Positions 1-13,020 of a stretch of 64,000 bases of DNA are shown here, piece after piece. The position numbers were made by a program, and so were the translations under genes. Source of the DNA: Otis tarda. Taxonomy: Eukaryota > Chordata > Aves > Otidiformes > Otididae. Below the pieces are notes generated by a model. It was given only the letters and a program-made list of their open reading frames with translations, was not told the DNA's origin and did not search any database. The stretch lies in the NCBI GenBank assembly GCA_026413225.1, contig CM048557.1, positions 47,065,371 through 47,129,370 of the forward strand, given 5' to 3'. Positions within the stretch are counted from its first letter, which is position 1. Each line of letters opens with the position of its first letter.

Positions 1-131
1 CCCCCACCCTCTGAAAGAATAGGGGGAGATAATATAAGAGAAATGGCTCGAGGTTTGAGATAAGGACAGGGAGAAAATCCTTAAAGTTACCATTATGGGC
101 AAAACAGACTCGACTTGGGGAAAACTATTCA

Positions 132-137
132 TTTATT
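132..137 (-). terminator. LTR poly(A) signal AATAAA
   Basis: TTTATT on the plus strand is AATAAA in the LTR's sense. The sister copy has it at 16215-16220. It lies about 790 bases downstream of the TATA-like box, which implies a long R region in this family. Confidence 0.5.
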
Positions 138-920
138 ACTAAAAACAGCAGGATAATGAGACAGAGAATGAGATAACCTCCCCCCACCCCTCCCTCTTCC
201 TGAGCTTAACATTATCTCTACTACCTTCCCCCCTGAGCGGCACAGGGGGGAAGATGGAATGGGGGTCACGGTCAGTTCATCACGCGTTGTTTTATGCCAC
301 TGCTTCACAGCTGGTGGAAGAACTCCTCACATTCCTCCCCTGCTCCATTGTCGGGTCCCACCCATACGCCACAGTCCTTCGTGAAACTGCTCTGGTGTGG
401 GTCATCTCTTTCACAGGGTGCAGTCTCTCCAGAATGGCTGCCTCAGCAGGCCCTCCACAGGCCACAGACGCCTTCAGGCTTCCACCTCCCCCGGTGTGGG
501 GTCCTTCACGGGCTGCAGGTGGATCTCTGCTCCTTCGTGGACCTCCATGGGCTGCAGGGGGACAACCTGCTCCACCATGGTCATCACCACAGGCTGCAGG
601 GGAATCTTGGCCAGGAGCCGCATTACTCCTCCCCCTCCTTCTGAACTGACCTTGGTGTCTGTAGCCATTCCTCTCACAAGAAAAGTTCTTCACAACAGGC
701 AGGCTGACGCCTCTCAGGATCTTTTTACATCTCATTCACATCTCATCTCCTCTCCACTTGCAACCAGGCCGGGCCATGTCGGGCCCAGTTGGCCGCCTGG
801 CGGGTGGCCAGAGGGTGAGGCCTGCAAGGCCCATGAGGCCTGCGCCTCCCCCTCTGCGCCTCTGCCCCCGCTCAGCTTCTTCACATCTTCTCTCTTTTTT
901 TTTTTTTTTCTGTTTTCCTC

Positions 921-932
921 TTCTTAAATACG
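921..932 (-). promoter_or_regulatory. TATA-like box of the first LTR
   Basis: The minus strand reads CGTATTTAAGAA here, about 170 bases inside the LTR's 5' end. The same motif sits at the same relative place in the 16031-17184 copy, so it is the likely core promoter of the LTR. Present activity is unknown. Confidence 0.5.
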
Positions 933-1101
933 TTATCGCAGAGCCGTTATCATGGGACATTCTGCTACCAATTGGCTTGGCGTTGGCCAGCAGTGGGTCC
1001 GCCCTAGGCCTGGCCAAGTCCACCAAACAAAGGGGAGCAACTTCTAGCAGTTTCCCACAGAAGCTGCCACCTTAGGGCCCCCCCCAAACAAAACCACAAC
1101 A

Positions 1102-3679
1102 ATAAGTAAGCTAGATATGAAACTAAGTCTGTAAAGATAAAAATAAGTTTGTAAAGAGAAACGTGAATCATAGGAGTTAAGGATCTGTGAAAGCACCTCA
1201 TCCATCTCCCTGCCAGTGCACTACTGCTTTGTATGGCATAAAGTGAAAACAGTAATGCCCTGACATACCCTTTCTGCTGGTGTAGTTGTCATGTGAAGAA
1301 GGAATGCTTGTGTTTGTGTGCATGCGTACATGTGTGTGTGCATGTGTGCAGATGTGTGGGCAGCTGACTCATTTGGTGCTTAAGTATTCACTGGCAATTG
1401 CTGTCATTGTTCCTCATTTTATTAGCTTTTGCCAAGTAGCTCCACTCTTACTAAGGGCAGCAGGGTTTATGGCAGCAATATTTCTCACAGTGTCAGAGAT
1501 AAAATATCAGGCTAATAACAGACTCTCTGGTAATGTAAATCGCAAAGAGGAAGCAATCTTGTTTTGAAGAAGTCCTGCTTGGAAATGTTAAGTCTCCTGT
1601 TGGATAAGCAGCTTGTGGATTTTGGTACACTTCAAGCTCTCTAGGAAGATAAATGATTTGTTTTAAGTTATAGTGGCGAGGGAGAAATCTAATTTCAGTT
1701 ACTGTTTTCCTTGGTAGATAATAACTCAGATTCTCTCATACCTAGAGCCTCATTCTAAGAGGAGCTGAGCACCCAGAACTCCACTGGTGTCAGAAAGAGT
1801 TTGGGTTTGGAGAGTTTGGTCTCCTACTGAATGAAACTCCTGCAAACAAATGCTTTCCAAACAGGCTTTCTCTTGTGGAAGGGGCACGTAGGGGAAGGAA
1901 ACAAAGACAAAATTGTTGTTCCTAGTCCACTTCCTTTCCCCTTTTGTTATCTCTAAATTTTTTTTTTGCAAGATTAAGATCTCCTAAGATCTCCTCCCTT
2001 TGGCATCATGCAGAGCAGAATCTCCCAAAGTGCAGTGAAGAATGGGAAGGGGTGGTAATATATTTGTTTTCTGGGGGAAAAGGCATTGATTCTACCCTGA
2101 AGTTATGCATGTCCCCAAGTATTAGAGCAGAACAAAATCTTGTTTGAAGAGTGGAGGTCTAGGTTAATTTCTGCTAGGACAACTGAATGTCACACCCTAC
2201 ACCTGGTCTTGGTTGTTCTCAGGTCTTATAACTTGGTTATTCTGAAGTCTTCCCTAGGATAACACATCTATAGGACAACATATAAATACATAGCAGACAG
2301 TATCTAACATGTGCTTTTTGTATATGCGTATTCTGGGGCAGTTGGAGGAGCTGCTGTCAGTCATACCACTGTCAAGATCAGATTAATGTGGAACCTGAGA
2401 CTTGGTCTTGCATGAAAAGCAGGGCCTGACTGGGGGAAAAAAAAAAAAAAAGATAAAGGGCAGAGTATCATATAGTAGCATAGAAGTAATTACAGGCTGA
2501 TGGGCTGATCTCCTTCATTTGGAAGCAATGTCGAGTTTGAGAGGGAGAAGAAGGTAAAATCCATCACAGGAGGCAGTCTGAAGAGTAGTCTGCTTCATTT
2601 TGGCAGGAACACAGGCCCTGATTTTTTAGAACATTAAAACAATGATGAAATTAGGCCACAGATTCTACTAATTCAGCCCTGATCAGCTTCCCCACTTCTA
2701 GTAACAATTAAATGCTTATCTCTTCCTTTCACATTAAATTAATCAGCCATGAGCTAAAAATAATACAGTGCTTAGGCTGAGACCCACTGTGTTTTCCTTG
2801 TAGCCTGGACCTCTGCTGGTTCAGTACATGTGAAGAGGACTGAGAATATCTGTGGAAAAAGCCAGTATAGTTTTTCTTACAACACTATAGTACTCAATCG
2901 TGCCACTTCAGTGAGAGGTCATTAGGGGACAGGGGAAGCTGTGGTACAATATTCAGCTGGGGAAATTGTGACGATGTGTTTCAGCAGTGCTTACGTATTA
3001 AGCTAGATACTGTCCATCTGCTCAATAAGAGACAATCCTTCAACTAAAAACTCTAAAGCCATAGAGCAAGTAGGAGATGGAAGAGGTGATAAACAGATCA
3101 TTAAGAGATACAGAAAAGGAAGCAGGTACAACTGGTCTGTCCCAGCGTGTATCCCAACCACTTGTTGAGCTTGTGTCTCGGAACCACTGCAAAACATCTG
3201 CTGAAGTCAAATAGATTTGAGCGTAAATGTATTTCAGGACTAAGATTTTCTAAGGCATAGCTGTGTATTCCAGTAGAGGCAATCATATGGCCATTCATTT
3301 CTTAATCTGAGTCATCCAGATGTGAGGATTTTCTTCAGTGTTTTAGGATGGTATGAAATAGGACTTGAAACTTGATGGTCAGGAGTTGCATTTGGCACGT
3401 ATTTGACACAGCTCCCATAGTACCCTTGGGTGGGTCTCATCTGACCCTATAGACTTGTGTATGTCTAAGTGGCATAGCAATCTGTCACTATTGCTTTTTA
3501 TATAGCTTTGAGCACATCTCATAACCACCCCGCTTTATTTTTGCTTTTTTTCCCAATAACGTGGAACTAATACATGTGCTCTGGAATGCTTTCAGGATTA
3601 ATTTGCTTCCAAAAGACCACTATGCACAGCTATGAAGATCTGTACATAAAAATAATAGTTAGTAAATTGTTTTTTTTGG
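1102..3679. other. Unique noncoding stretch
   Basis: No gene is supported. The visible structure is a GT/ATG-rich imperfect microsatellite at about 1308-1360 and an A15 run at 2437-2451. The remaining sequence is AT-rich, CpG-poor and frequently stopped in all frames. Confidence 0.6.
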
Positions 3680-3735
3680 TGAAGCACCTTGGTGCTTCAG
3701 AGCTTCAAAACACCAAGGTATTTTGAAGCACCTTG
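3680..3735. repeat. Compound direct and inverted repeat
   Basis: GAAGCACC (3681-3688) pairs with GGTGCTTC (3691-3698) across a 2-nt gap. ACCTTGGTG (3686-3694) also pairs with CACCAAGGT (3711-3719). TGAAGCACCTTG occurs twice in direct orientation (3680-3691 and 3724-3735). The segment can therefore form alternative hairpins. No family is recognised. Confidence 0.7.
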
Positions 3736-5116
3736 TTAGTTTTAAATTACAGTATTTGCTATAATTCCTTGTCATCCTTTTACTAAAGAAGAGCCAGCAC
3801 TAGAAATTCAGAAAGTGGATTGTTGCAATTAAGATGTCTCAAAATACTGTTGTGACATCCAGGCCCGGAAGCTGCAGCTCAGATCACAGAGCCTCTGCAG
3901 AGGTAAGTGCGAGACTCAAAAGTAGACCCAAAAGAGGCCATGTCCAAAAAGGCCCACCATTTTATTTATGGTGTCTTCACACTGCACACAGACTTCTACC
4001 ATGTGTCTGAGTCAGGCTCGGGTTTTCCTTACCCCGGAACACAGCCTCTTCTTAATGTTAGTGTAATGTATCTCATTTGAGTGGTTTTGGAGAGTCTTTG
4101 GAGTGCATACTGTCATATCTATCTCGGGAACCAACCTACTATAACTTTGGGTGCTATAAAATTAATGCCAAAGATAAAAATATGTGCTACAAGTAAGTGT
4201 TGAAGTGTACTATGTAGGAGTGTGGGTCAGGGAAGCTTCCCCAGGTTTTTCTGCCTCTATGATATTATCCTTTCAATTTTAGGTACCTTACAGCTACTGC
4301 AAAGGAGTAGTTTGCTCAGTGCTTTTTCTTACTGGTCGGAAAGAACACTACTGCCTCCTTCAACGGTGTGTGGCCAGGGAAGCAGTTTGCTGTGATTAAC
4401 ATCTGTGAAATACAGAGTAAAGCTGATGGAGCTGCTGTTTAAATGAGAGGATACTCAGCCTCTGAGTTTTCCAGGAGAGAAAGAAGTGACAACAATGCTG
4501 TTTCCCATGTGAAGCATTTATTGGTCTGTTGGAATTGCCCGCTGAAGAGCTGATTTGTACGGGATGGACCAAGCTGGGTTTGAGGATAAAAGAAATTCCA
4601 AATAATAAATGCAGGGTAGAGTCAGTCGGAGTTGGAGGGTGTCAGTTAAGTTTTGGCACCAAATCCCATGTGTTAGCAGTGTCCTGGCTGCCATCATCGG
4701 GCAAGAGCAAGGACTTTACTGATAGGCAGAGATGATGGATGTCTCTAGAGAGTACATGTGGTAAGTAATGTGATACAGGGTGCACAGTACAAGCAATTAC
4801 AATTTGAATAAGTTATTAACGGAAGAAGATAGAGGACTGAAAGCAGCTTTGTTAACCTCCTGAAGTTATGTTCACGGTATTTTGAAAAAGTTTATGTATT
4901 GCTGTGACTTACAGTCATGGTGACAAATGCCAATGCCCAGAGAGTTTGTGATTGCAGACTCTCTAGGAGGCAGTGCTTTACCAGAACAATTCAGAGCAAT
5001 AATCCATATATACTTAAAATAAAAGGAATTAGGAAGATGGAGTGTCAAACCCTGGACAAGGACAAGCCTTGTGATAAATCCTGCCTCAGGTTTTCTTATT
5101 GTGTTCTTTGGCTTTG
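3736..5116. other. Noncoding stretch with one weak exon candidate
   Basis: No gene is supported. An ATG at 3833 opens a frame that runs without a stop into a strong donor-like CAGAG|GTAAGT at about 3901. It encodes about 23 residues with no recognised domain and could be a chance match. Nothing else in the stretch stands out. Confidence 0.4.
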
Positions 5117-5173
5117 CTTACATCTTCAGGAGGAGCAAAAGGAGTTGCTCTTACATCTTCAGGAGGAGCAACA
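5117..5173. repeat. 33-bp tandem duplication
   Basis: CTTACATCTTCAGGAGGAGC begins at 5117 and again at 5150, a period of 33 bp. The second copy is partial and diverges after GAGCAAC. The period is a multiple of three, so open frames continue through both copies, but I see no gene around it. It looks like a local replication-slippage duplication. Confidence 0.8.
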
Positions 5174-5785
5174 GGGAAGGCATCAACCAGTAAGCAGAAC
5201 AGTAACGATGGATTTGCACCACCTTTGTGCCTCCAGGTTTTGGAACATCTTGGGCACATTACACACTGCCCTTGTGTAACTTGATCTGTCAGCACACAGC
5301 TGCTCCCTTTGGGTGGTCTGTGGATTGTGGCTCAACCCAGGAGCCGTGTCCTCTCTTTCCATCTGTGCCTTCCTTGGTGTATCACTTGCTACAGTGACAC
5401 CTGCATTATTTATATCCCCCAGGGTTCTGGCTCTACTTCTTTTTCTCTTTGTGTCGTAGGAAGACCGTATTGGGGCTGAAGTACAGATGATCAAAATATT
5501 CTGCAAAATATATTTTTGACAGATTTCTTTAATGAGAATCACTTTCTCCCAATGGAAGGGGAATGAACCTGAAAAAAAATTCTATTAGCAGGCTAAATTT
5601 AAATGCTTAATTTTGTTTTTCCAGTAGCCGCCTGCAAAGCCACCTGATATATCTCAGTGATCTAAACATTTCTCCAAAGTTTTGACATTTTTTGAAATTT
5701 CAAACAGTAAAATAGAGCCAGAAAAATCACTGTTTTTCTGACAAGATCTGCTCTAAAACAGACGGCAAAATCTGTCCTGGTGATT

Positions 5786-5842
5786 TCATAGAACCATAGA
5801 ATAGCCCAGGTTGCAAGGGACCTTGGAAGATCATCCGATCTT
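5786..5842 (-). mobile_element. CR1 LINE 3' end, short fragment
   Basis: The plus strand reads TCATAGAACCATAGAAT followed by a segment like AAGGGACCTTGGAAGATCATC. This is the reverse complement of the conserved CR1 3' terminus, with its ATTCTATG-type end repeat and the GATC...AAGGTCCCTT stretch. CR1 is the dominant LINE of birds and reptiles and is usually 5'-truncated, as here, where only about 55 bp are recognisable. It has no coding potential. Confidence 0.8.
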
Positions 5843-8800
5843 TGTTAGGCTTTTTCCTTCCCCAAGTTTACTCAGAACTAATGCCCAACATCACCACTGA
5901 AAGTACCATGACTGGTAGTTAAATATTTAAGATGAGGCCCTTTTTACTTATAATAATTAAAAATCCAGTGATATTTTTTCTAGAAGTGTGGAGTTTTTAC
6001 TCTAGAGTCTTAATTAATTTCCAGCTCAGCTGATTCGATTGCTGTTCTGCGTTTCCCTTACTGTTTCAGCTGGTTACAGTTCAGCCTGTACACCTGTCTT
6101 CAATATTCTGCAGCGCGCATTTAAGCAGCCTCTACAGTATAGCAGAAGTGGCTGTGTGTTAGTGATGGGAACAGTGATTTAATAGTTTGTAAATAAGATG
6201 CTTGGAGATCTTTGGCATGAAAGTTGATAGGTAAACACAGTGCTGTGTAATTATTGTTTAGAAGCAAAACCTTATTAAGCTTGTCTAAGTTTAGACTTAG
6301 ATAATCTCAAGATTTGTTTGTGTCTGCCTGTTTCCTTGGGTTTCTTCAATCTCTGGTTCTCTCTTTGGCATGCTAAGCTGTTAGACTTGCAAAGAATGTG
6401 GCTGAGAACCTTTAATGATATGTTATTTAATTTGTAAAATACTATATTTACATTTATTTGGAATCCAGTTTTTTTTTTTTCTTACTGTCTAAAAGGAGAA
6501 GCTAAGGAAGTAACTCTTTTCTTCTTTCACAATCAACTCCCAGGAGTCACTGCACCAGGTGTGGCTGGGGAAGAAACTGATGCCTGTTTTCTTACCAATT
6601 TAGGAAGATTTTTCTCTGGGTTATTACCTGTTGAATAAGAATTTCTATCTTGATATGAACAGACTGTATCTGAATTTATCCTTCTATAAAAGAGATAGGG
6701 CAATAGCTGCCTTATGGAAATATTTGTATTTGTTATTATTTATTATTTCCACAACACTGCAGTTGTGCAATCTGCTTTTCTTGCAATTGGAAAACAAAAT
6801 CAGTGACTTGAATAGTTGTTACTGAACCGACATACAGACAAATCTGCAGATTTACAGGAATGATATTTTATTTGTTTTCATTGAGATTAAGCTGTATATG
6901 TGTGTGTCTAAAACATCATTTTTACCATTTATGAAGAAACCAATGTGGGTTTGTGCAGGGGAGACTCAGACCCTGCCCCCTGCGCTGTGCAGAACCAGAG
7001 CTGTGATGCAGCGACCGTGTGACTCCCATGGCTCGTCTCTGCCGCCCTGCACTTGGAGGCCCCCGGCTATCGGCCCTGGAGAGACCACTGCTGCGGGGCA
7101 TCTGTGCAAGTTCCTTGTGTGTGTGTGGCTGTAGATGTGCAACATTAAGTTAGAAAACACTGAGTAACACTTTTTTCCTGAAAATGGTTTGTAAGGCCTC
7201 TGAGATTCTTGACCACTGGGGCTATAGAGAGGAGGAAGGTGGTTCTGCTGGTGGGCTTGGTCTGCTGGGGTCGCTTCCTGAAGAAGCCAGCTCAGGTCCT
7301 GCAGCATGAGACAAAGAGGCATTGCAATTAAGCCAGCTTTATGTACGGTCAACATGCTGAGGACGAACCAGCAGCCGATGCATTAACCGAGAGCAAGTTC
7401 ATTCAGGTTAAAAACCGTTAATGATCACTTTTGAAACACTGAGAGCCTATCAGGGACCACCTGCCTGGAATGAGCATTTACCATATGGTGCCTTTGGAAG
7501 CTAATATTGATTCTCATTATTTTAAACGATTACAAACATTGCAGGTGTTTTGTAATAATCTCTATTGTGTAATTAGAACACTCTCAAAACTAGCTCATTC
7601 TGTCTGCTAACGAATATTGATTTGAACAGCTGAGTTTGCCTTGTATGAGTGATGAGAATGTGCTAGCTGACACTCCATCGTCTCTTTTGCTGGGTGATTA
7701 ATCCAGGAAGAAGAGGCTAGAGCTGGGTGAGACCACCCAGAGGTCTCATCAGCCTTGCCAGGAGGACCTCCAGCTTGCACCAGAATTTTCCAGTTAGGCA
7801 CAGCATTGATGTACTTAGGAAAATGTTATTTTTTATCTAATGGGAATTGAAAAAGGGAAGGGAAAAAAAATAGTGGAAGTCATTGCAGAAAAAGTAAGCT
7901 ATCACAGAAATATTTATAGAGGAATGGGATACTTGAGTTTGCACATTTCTGTCATTCCTGACACAGTCATTATTTCTGTCATTGTGATGCACAGTCATTT
8001 CTTGGAAAGTACTGGAGGCACCTCATAAGCAAATAGCCCTGCTGAAGGCCACTGACAGAGGTAATGGATGTACTTTTCTTCCCTTCTCTTTTGTGGTTGA
8101 TACCACCTCTGACAATGTGGATACAAATGATGAACATAGACTAAAAGAAAGGCTTAAAACCTACTGGAGAAACAGGACTTTATTCAGGATTTTTTTTTTT
8201 TTCTGAAATTTAAGTGGGTAAATGTGAGAGAGATGTTGAAGTAACCTGAAGAGACTCCATTATCTATTTTCCCTTTTCTAAGTTTGCTGTCTGTTAATGT
8301 GGGCAGCTTCCTTGCATGAATAAGATCATACCTGAATTTCCAGCAGGGAGAGAGTGCATGAACGGTGAGCCCGTTGGCTTTTTGGCCTCCCTAGTTCACA
8401 AGGAGTTAGAAATGAAGCTTTCTTACATCTTAAGAAGATTTCTGATAAAAGTGGATGTAGATGTCTATTAGTGTTTGTGGGCTTCTGAAACATCAATTTT
8501 CAGCATGAAAATTCGTAGCTTAAGTGTCAGGGATGAGTAGATATGGAAGTATCTAAAAGACAACAGGGTAGGGACATCATTTGGTTATGGCCTTTCTTTC
8601 TCTACAGGTTTATGTATTTCAGTGATTATTATAGAATCAGAAAGCAGTGTAGGCTGTTAAGTTGTTGCTTTTTGAGGTCTTGGAGTGTAATGGACACGTT
8701 TTCTCCCCTACATCTGCTTTGAGAGGCTCATTTTCACAGCATGATAGAAACATACACAAAAAATGATTGATGTTCATATTTTCAGAGCTGCCAAGTTGTC

Positions 8801-11800
8801 TTTTTTTTTTAATATGCCTGCTATGATACATGCATTTTTGATGGGTCTTTCATGGTTTCATCTGTGCCAGAGAAGATGTCAAGAGGAAAAATGAGTAAGG
8901 TACTGCTCCATAAATTAGCATGTTGTCTAGGGTTTGGGGTATTGTCCAGTCTTGTCTATACTGCTTTTCTCATCTGATTTTGATAACTGTTTCTGAATTC
9001 CTGGTAAACATCATTGTATTTATGGAGCAGTATGTATCCCATAGGGAAAAACTAACTGCAAGGCTGCATGGTATCAGCAGAAACACAATATGGAAGAGAA
9101 TCCTGTTCTCTGATAAAAACCAACCAGTGGTTCATTTACTTGGCCACTTTGCTTCTCAGGGAAGGAAAGCCTAGAGGGTTGCCTGTGTACCAGCGCATCT
9201 AATGTCTCTAGCTGTTAGAGAAGGGTGCACTGAGAGCCAAGAATCTGTTTGCTGCCCAGGGCTAACTTGCTAAAACTTAAAAAAACCTGTGGGGACCTGA
9301 CACCAAATTGTTGATGTCTCCAGTGTTTTACACAGTTCAATAGTAACTGAAGTAGTTGCAGTGAAAGAGAGGTATAAATCTCAAAGATGTGGGGTTTAAT
9401 TTAATAGTGCTAAGTGATAAGGAAGAAAAGGAAATTATAGTTTCCTTCTTGGATAGTGTAAATGCATATTTTTACTTAGATTTTTAGTGGTTTTCTTTTA
9501 ATTAATGGAACAGGGTTAGGCACTTGGTTATAGGGAGTTTGAAGGACCTGAAGAATGAGTAAGATTTTGTCTCAGTCCTAGAGAGCAGGACTCTCAGGAG
9601 CCTAAGCTCCAAAAAGGTTGAAACTCCATTTGATAAACTTACCTTTCTGGACAAACAGCCTTATTGCCCACGTGTGTGATGTTGGCACACCTAACAGAGC
9701 AGATGCTGCAGGACGTTGCTAACATGTTATGGTGCCATTCATCTCCAGGAATTTGCTTCAATACAGACTAGCTCAATAGGAAATAGAGGATGGTTCTTGC
9801 TAATGGATGTTTGGTGACATCCTTTAGGTTAGTGATCAGTTTGCAGGGTTTCAGTTCTTATTTTTGGGCTGTAAATTCATTGCTGTTTTTCAGGCTGCTT
9901 GGCAAACCCAACAGAAGGGCTGAAATCAGCCTGAGAAAACACTGAACTGTTCATGTTTTTCTGAAAGTAAATAGCTTTTGTTTCTGCAATTTTAAAGCCT
10001 TTTGGGAGGATGGAGTGTGTATGAAACTTGCTTTGTTGCTGCTATACCACTTAGTTTGCTGCCTTGGCTAAACCCGTGCATATTTTTGAATTTTAAGTTA
10101 ATAGTTACATCCAGCTTGTTAGCAGAAGAATGAATTCATTCATAGAATGCGAATTCCTTAATATTATGTATGGAGCTGCACAAAACTTAATAGCTATACC
10201 TGCTCTGGAAGTTTTGTATTCTGTGCCTTTTGCCTCTTATTGCAGGAAGGATGACAGATTCTTTTTTTCTGAAATACGAAAAACCAACCAAATCAGAACT
10301 CCAACTTGAAATTTGGTTCAGATTTGTCCTGAGGTTGGGAGAGTGTGACTGCTTTTCTTCTGTTATCCTGAGACTCTGCATGCATGGATCCTAGCCAAAA
10401 AGGCTTTTCACTTGGTATTTTTTAATTGACTTGATATAGCAAGTTCAGGGAATTTCCTCTCTGTTTTAATCAGAACTGTTCTCAGGAAATTCCCAGCCTG
10501 ATTTTTGCACAGTATAGAGGATTTCAGTTGCATAAGTGGAAGAAAAAATCATCTCCTCTTCTATGTTCTTTCATTGCTTCAAAAATGTCAGTCTCATTTC
10601 ATTGTTTTAATGACTGTCATGATTCTCCTGTTAATTAATAGCATTGTAGTTGAAAGCTCCAAATCTGACTCTGTCATGAAGTCCTAAAAGATAGTGACTT
10701 CACAAGTTTGGTGTTAGAGTATTACTTAAGGTGCATCTGATAATACGTAGGTGAAAAAGTTGGGCAGTGTTTTATACCCTAGACTGACATTGAGAACATG
10801 ACTGATAGAGCCAGAAACCACTGTTGTTTTGTCTTGGGTGTGAGGGTGATACTAGGTTTATCTTGTCTTGGGACTTGGAGGAAAGGACAGTGAAAATCAC
10901 TGTGTAGGTGTACCTAGAAGGGGAAATGTGAAAGAGCCAGATTTTCTTGTCCTCAGTGGTTTCCATTGACAAAATCTGATATGATACAGTGTATTTTTAG
11001 CTTTTACTCAGAGTTTGAAACCCTGAAAGCTAAGAACCCAGATAGTCAGGAGTACTTTTAAGCTGCTATTTGAACTTAGATACAAAACCACACAAGGCAC
11101 TTTGAGCTGGTGGCTTCATAGAGGCAAATGCAATCCAGATTCGTGCTCTGGACAGGAGTCGCTGTGAGGTGAAGCTGACAGTTACCCCTGTGGAGGGAAA
11201 TCCTCAGACCAAAAAACCTGCGGTACAATCACATCATTTTTGTATTTCTATGTGCCAGCCAAGAGGGATGGAAACAACAGCTTTTGCTGTGGGTTATGGT
11301 TTTATTAAAAAAACTATGTAAGAAATGTGAGAAAATGATTGCCCATAGGACACCACTTTCATTGCTACAAGACAAAACCCAACTGTGTAAGTGAATGATG
11401 CTGTAAAATGAAGCTTTCCTCCCAGTACTGCTTAGTAGTATTCTCTTGCCCAGGACAACATGGAAATACGGGACAGCACCCAATGGAAAGATGTGATGTT
11501 TGTTGTGGGTGTGTCATACACTTCAATCTGGCTTTTGCTTCTGAGATGCAATCCTCCTTGTCTCCTTGTCAGCCTCCTCCATTTTCCTTTATCTTCATTA
11601 TTTAACTAAAATCTGGAAGACAATGACTGTAAAAATAAGCTTTGAATCAGAAAAAGCTGTAAGTTAATTCCTCTCATACCTATCCCCGAAATCCCAGGTC
11701 AGAGGAGCCCTGTCTGTCTCTGGCTCAGATTAGGTTTCAGTTCTGGGCATTTGATAAACCCCTATCATGGTGTTTGTTGTGGTGGGAGGCCTTGCTACAG

Positions 11801-13020
11801 AAGAATTAGTTTGAAATTGGTTCCAAGACGAGAGGGATGAATGTTTTGGGTGAGAGGCAGAAAGCTGGCTTGGAGGGAGCAGGGCTGTTGCAGGCAGGTC
11901 CTGCCAGAGGTGCCAGTGCAGCAGCCAGGCCGTGCGAGGGCTCCCAGCATGGGCACGGGGGGCAGCCTTCCCTGGCACTGTGGCTGGGGGCAAGCTTGGC
12001 TCCACACATCTGTGGCTCCATTTCAGTGCTGCTTTGATAGCCACAGACTTTTACAAAACACTCAGCTCAAAGGGGGAAATTAGTGTCACGGGGACTGTTT
12101 TCTTTATGGGAAAAGACTCGGTTGAATGGAGCAGCCAATAAAGATGTTAATGTATTTTCTCAGTGCATAACCCACATATTTCAGCTCCCTGGATGGGGTC
12201 TTTATTTCTGAGGTGAATGACTGAGAAACACTTAACTCGTAGCTTCCAGGGGATTGGAAAAGTGCAAGGTTTTCTGGAAGGTGAGATGTTCCATTTTTAA
12301 GATCTAATGTTAACTTTTTGGGGTATGACTCTGGCTGCGTGAATAAAAAAGCATTACTTTCACAGACTTTCACAGATTTCCCCCTGCCTGAGCCGTTGAG
12401 CCTATTGATACAGCACTCAGTCATATCTCTGTCAAGGCTTACACTTACTCTCACCGTTGTAACTTGTCCATCATTATTTTGAGCTTGAAATTAAACCTTT
12501 TAAAATTATGTTGTTATTATTATTTTTATGTGAATTAGGCACTGGTAACTGGTCTGTGATGAACTGACCTGGAGGTGGATTGGAACCTCTCTGTCTAGAC
12601 CTGATCAGAAGTCTAGGCTCCCTCCCCTGAATATCACATCCTTTCTCTCATGTGAGGAGCTAAAGTTCGACCACTATTGCTAAGAGTGCAGGCCGATGTC
12701 CAAATTCTATAGATATTACATATCCCTTGTTTATTACTGGAGAAAATGAAATGTCAGCCTGTAAGATTATCCTGTCATTTTCCCCTGCCTTCCCTATGTA
12801 CTTGCCGTATTTGTTGCAAGTGATTTCTAAAAAGGTTGGAACTGCTAGGCTGTACTGAAGTAATTACATCTGCTGCACTCTACACTCAGCACAGGAATCT
12901 GGGGAAGTTCACAGGAGGTGGCAAAGGACTGTTCATTACACAGGTTTCTGTGCCTACAGTGAAAGCAGTAGGAAATACCTTAGGTGAGGACTGAGAGTCA
13001 AGAATAGAGGTATGGCTGGT
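5843..13020. other. Long noncoding stretch
   Basis: No gene is supported. Local features are a T run at about 6470-6480, a slightly CpG-enriched patch at about 6945-7385, a T run near 8190, and a GC-rich patch at about 11835-12025 where short frames overlap on both strands. That overlap is expected from composition. The rest is AT-rich unique sequence with stops in all frames. Confidence 0.6.

Larger units (their letters stand above)
1..1101 (-). mobile_element. Avian endogenous retrovirus LTR, cut by the window start
   Basis: This is an LTR remnant of an old endogenous retrovirus, with no viral genes attached. Its right edge carries the retroviral 5' LTR terminus read on the minus strand (TGTTGTGG...), ending at 1101. 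The body aligns by eye along its length with the complete solo LTR at 16031-17184, including the GC-rich repeated centre at about 300-640. In the minus sense there is a TATA-like TATTTAAG (rc of 921-932) and an AATAAA poly(A) signal (rc of 132-137). The other terminus and its target-site duplication lie outside the window, so solo LTR and provirus end cannot be told apart here. The family assignment (avian class III/ERVL-like) rests on recall and on the 5-bp duplication of its sister copy. Confidence 0.85.
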
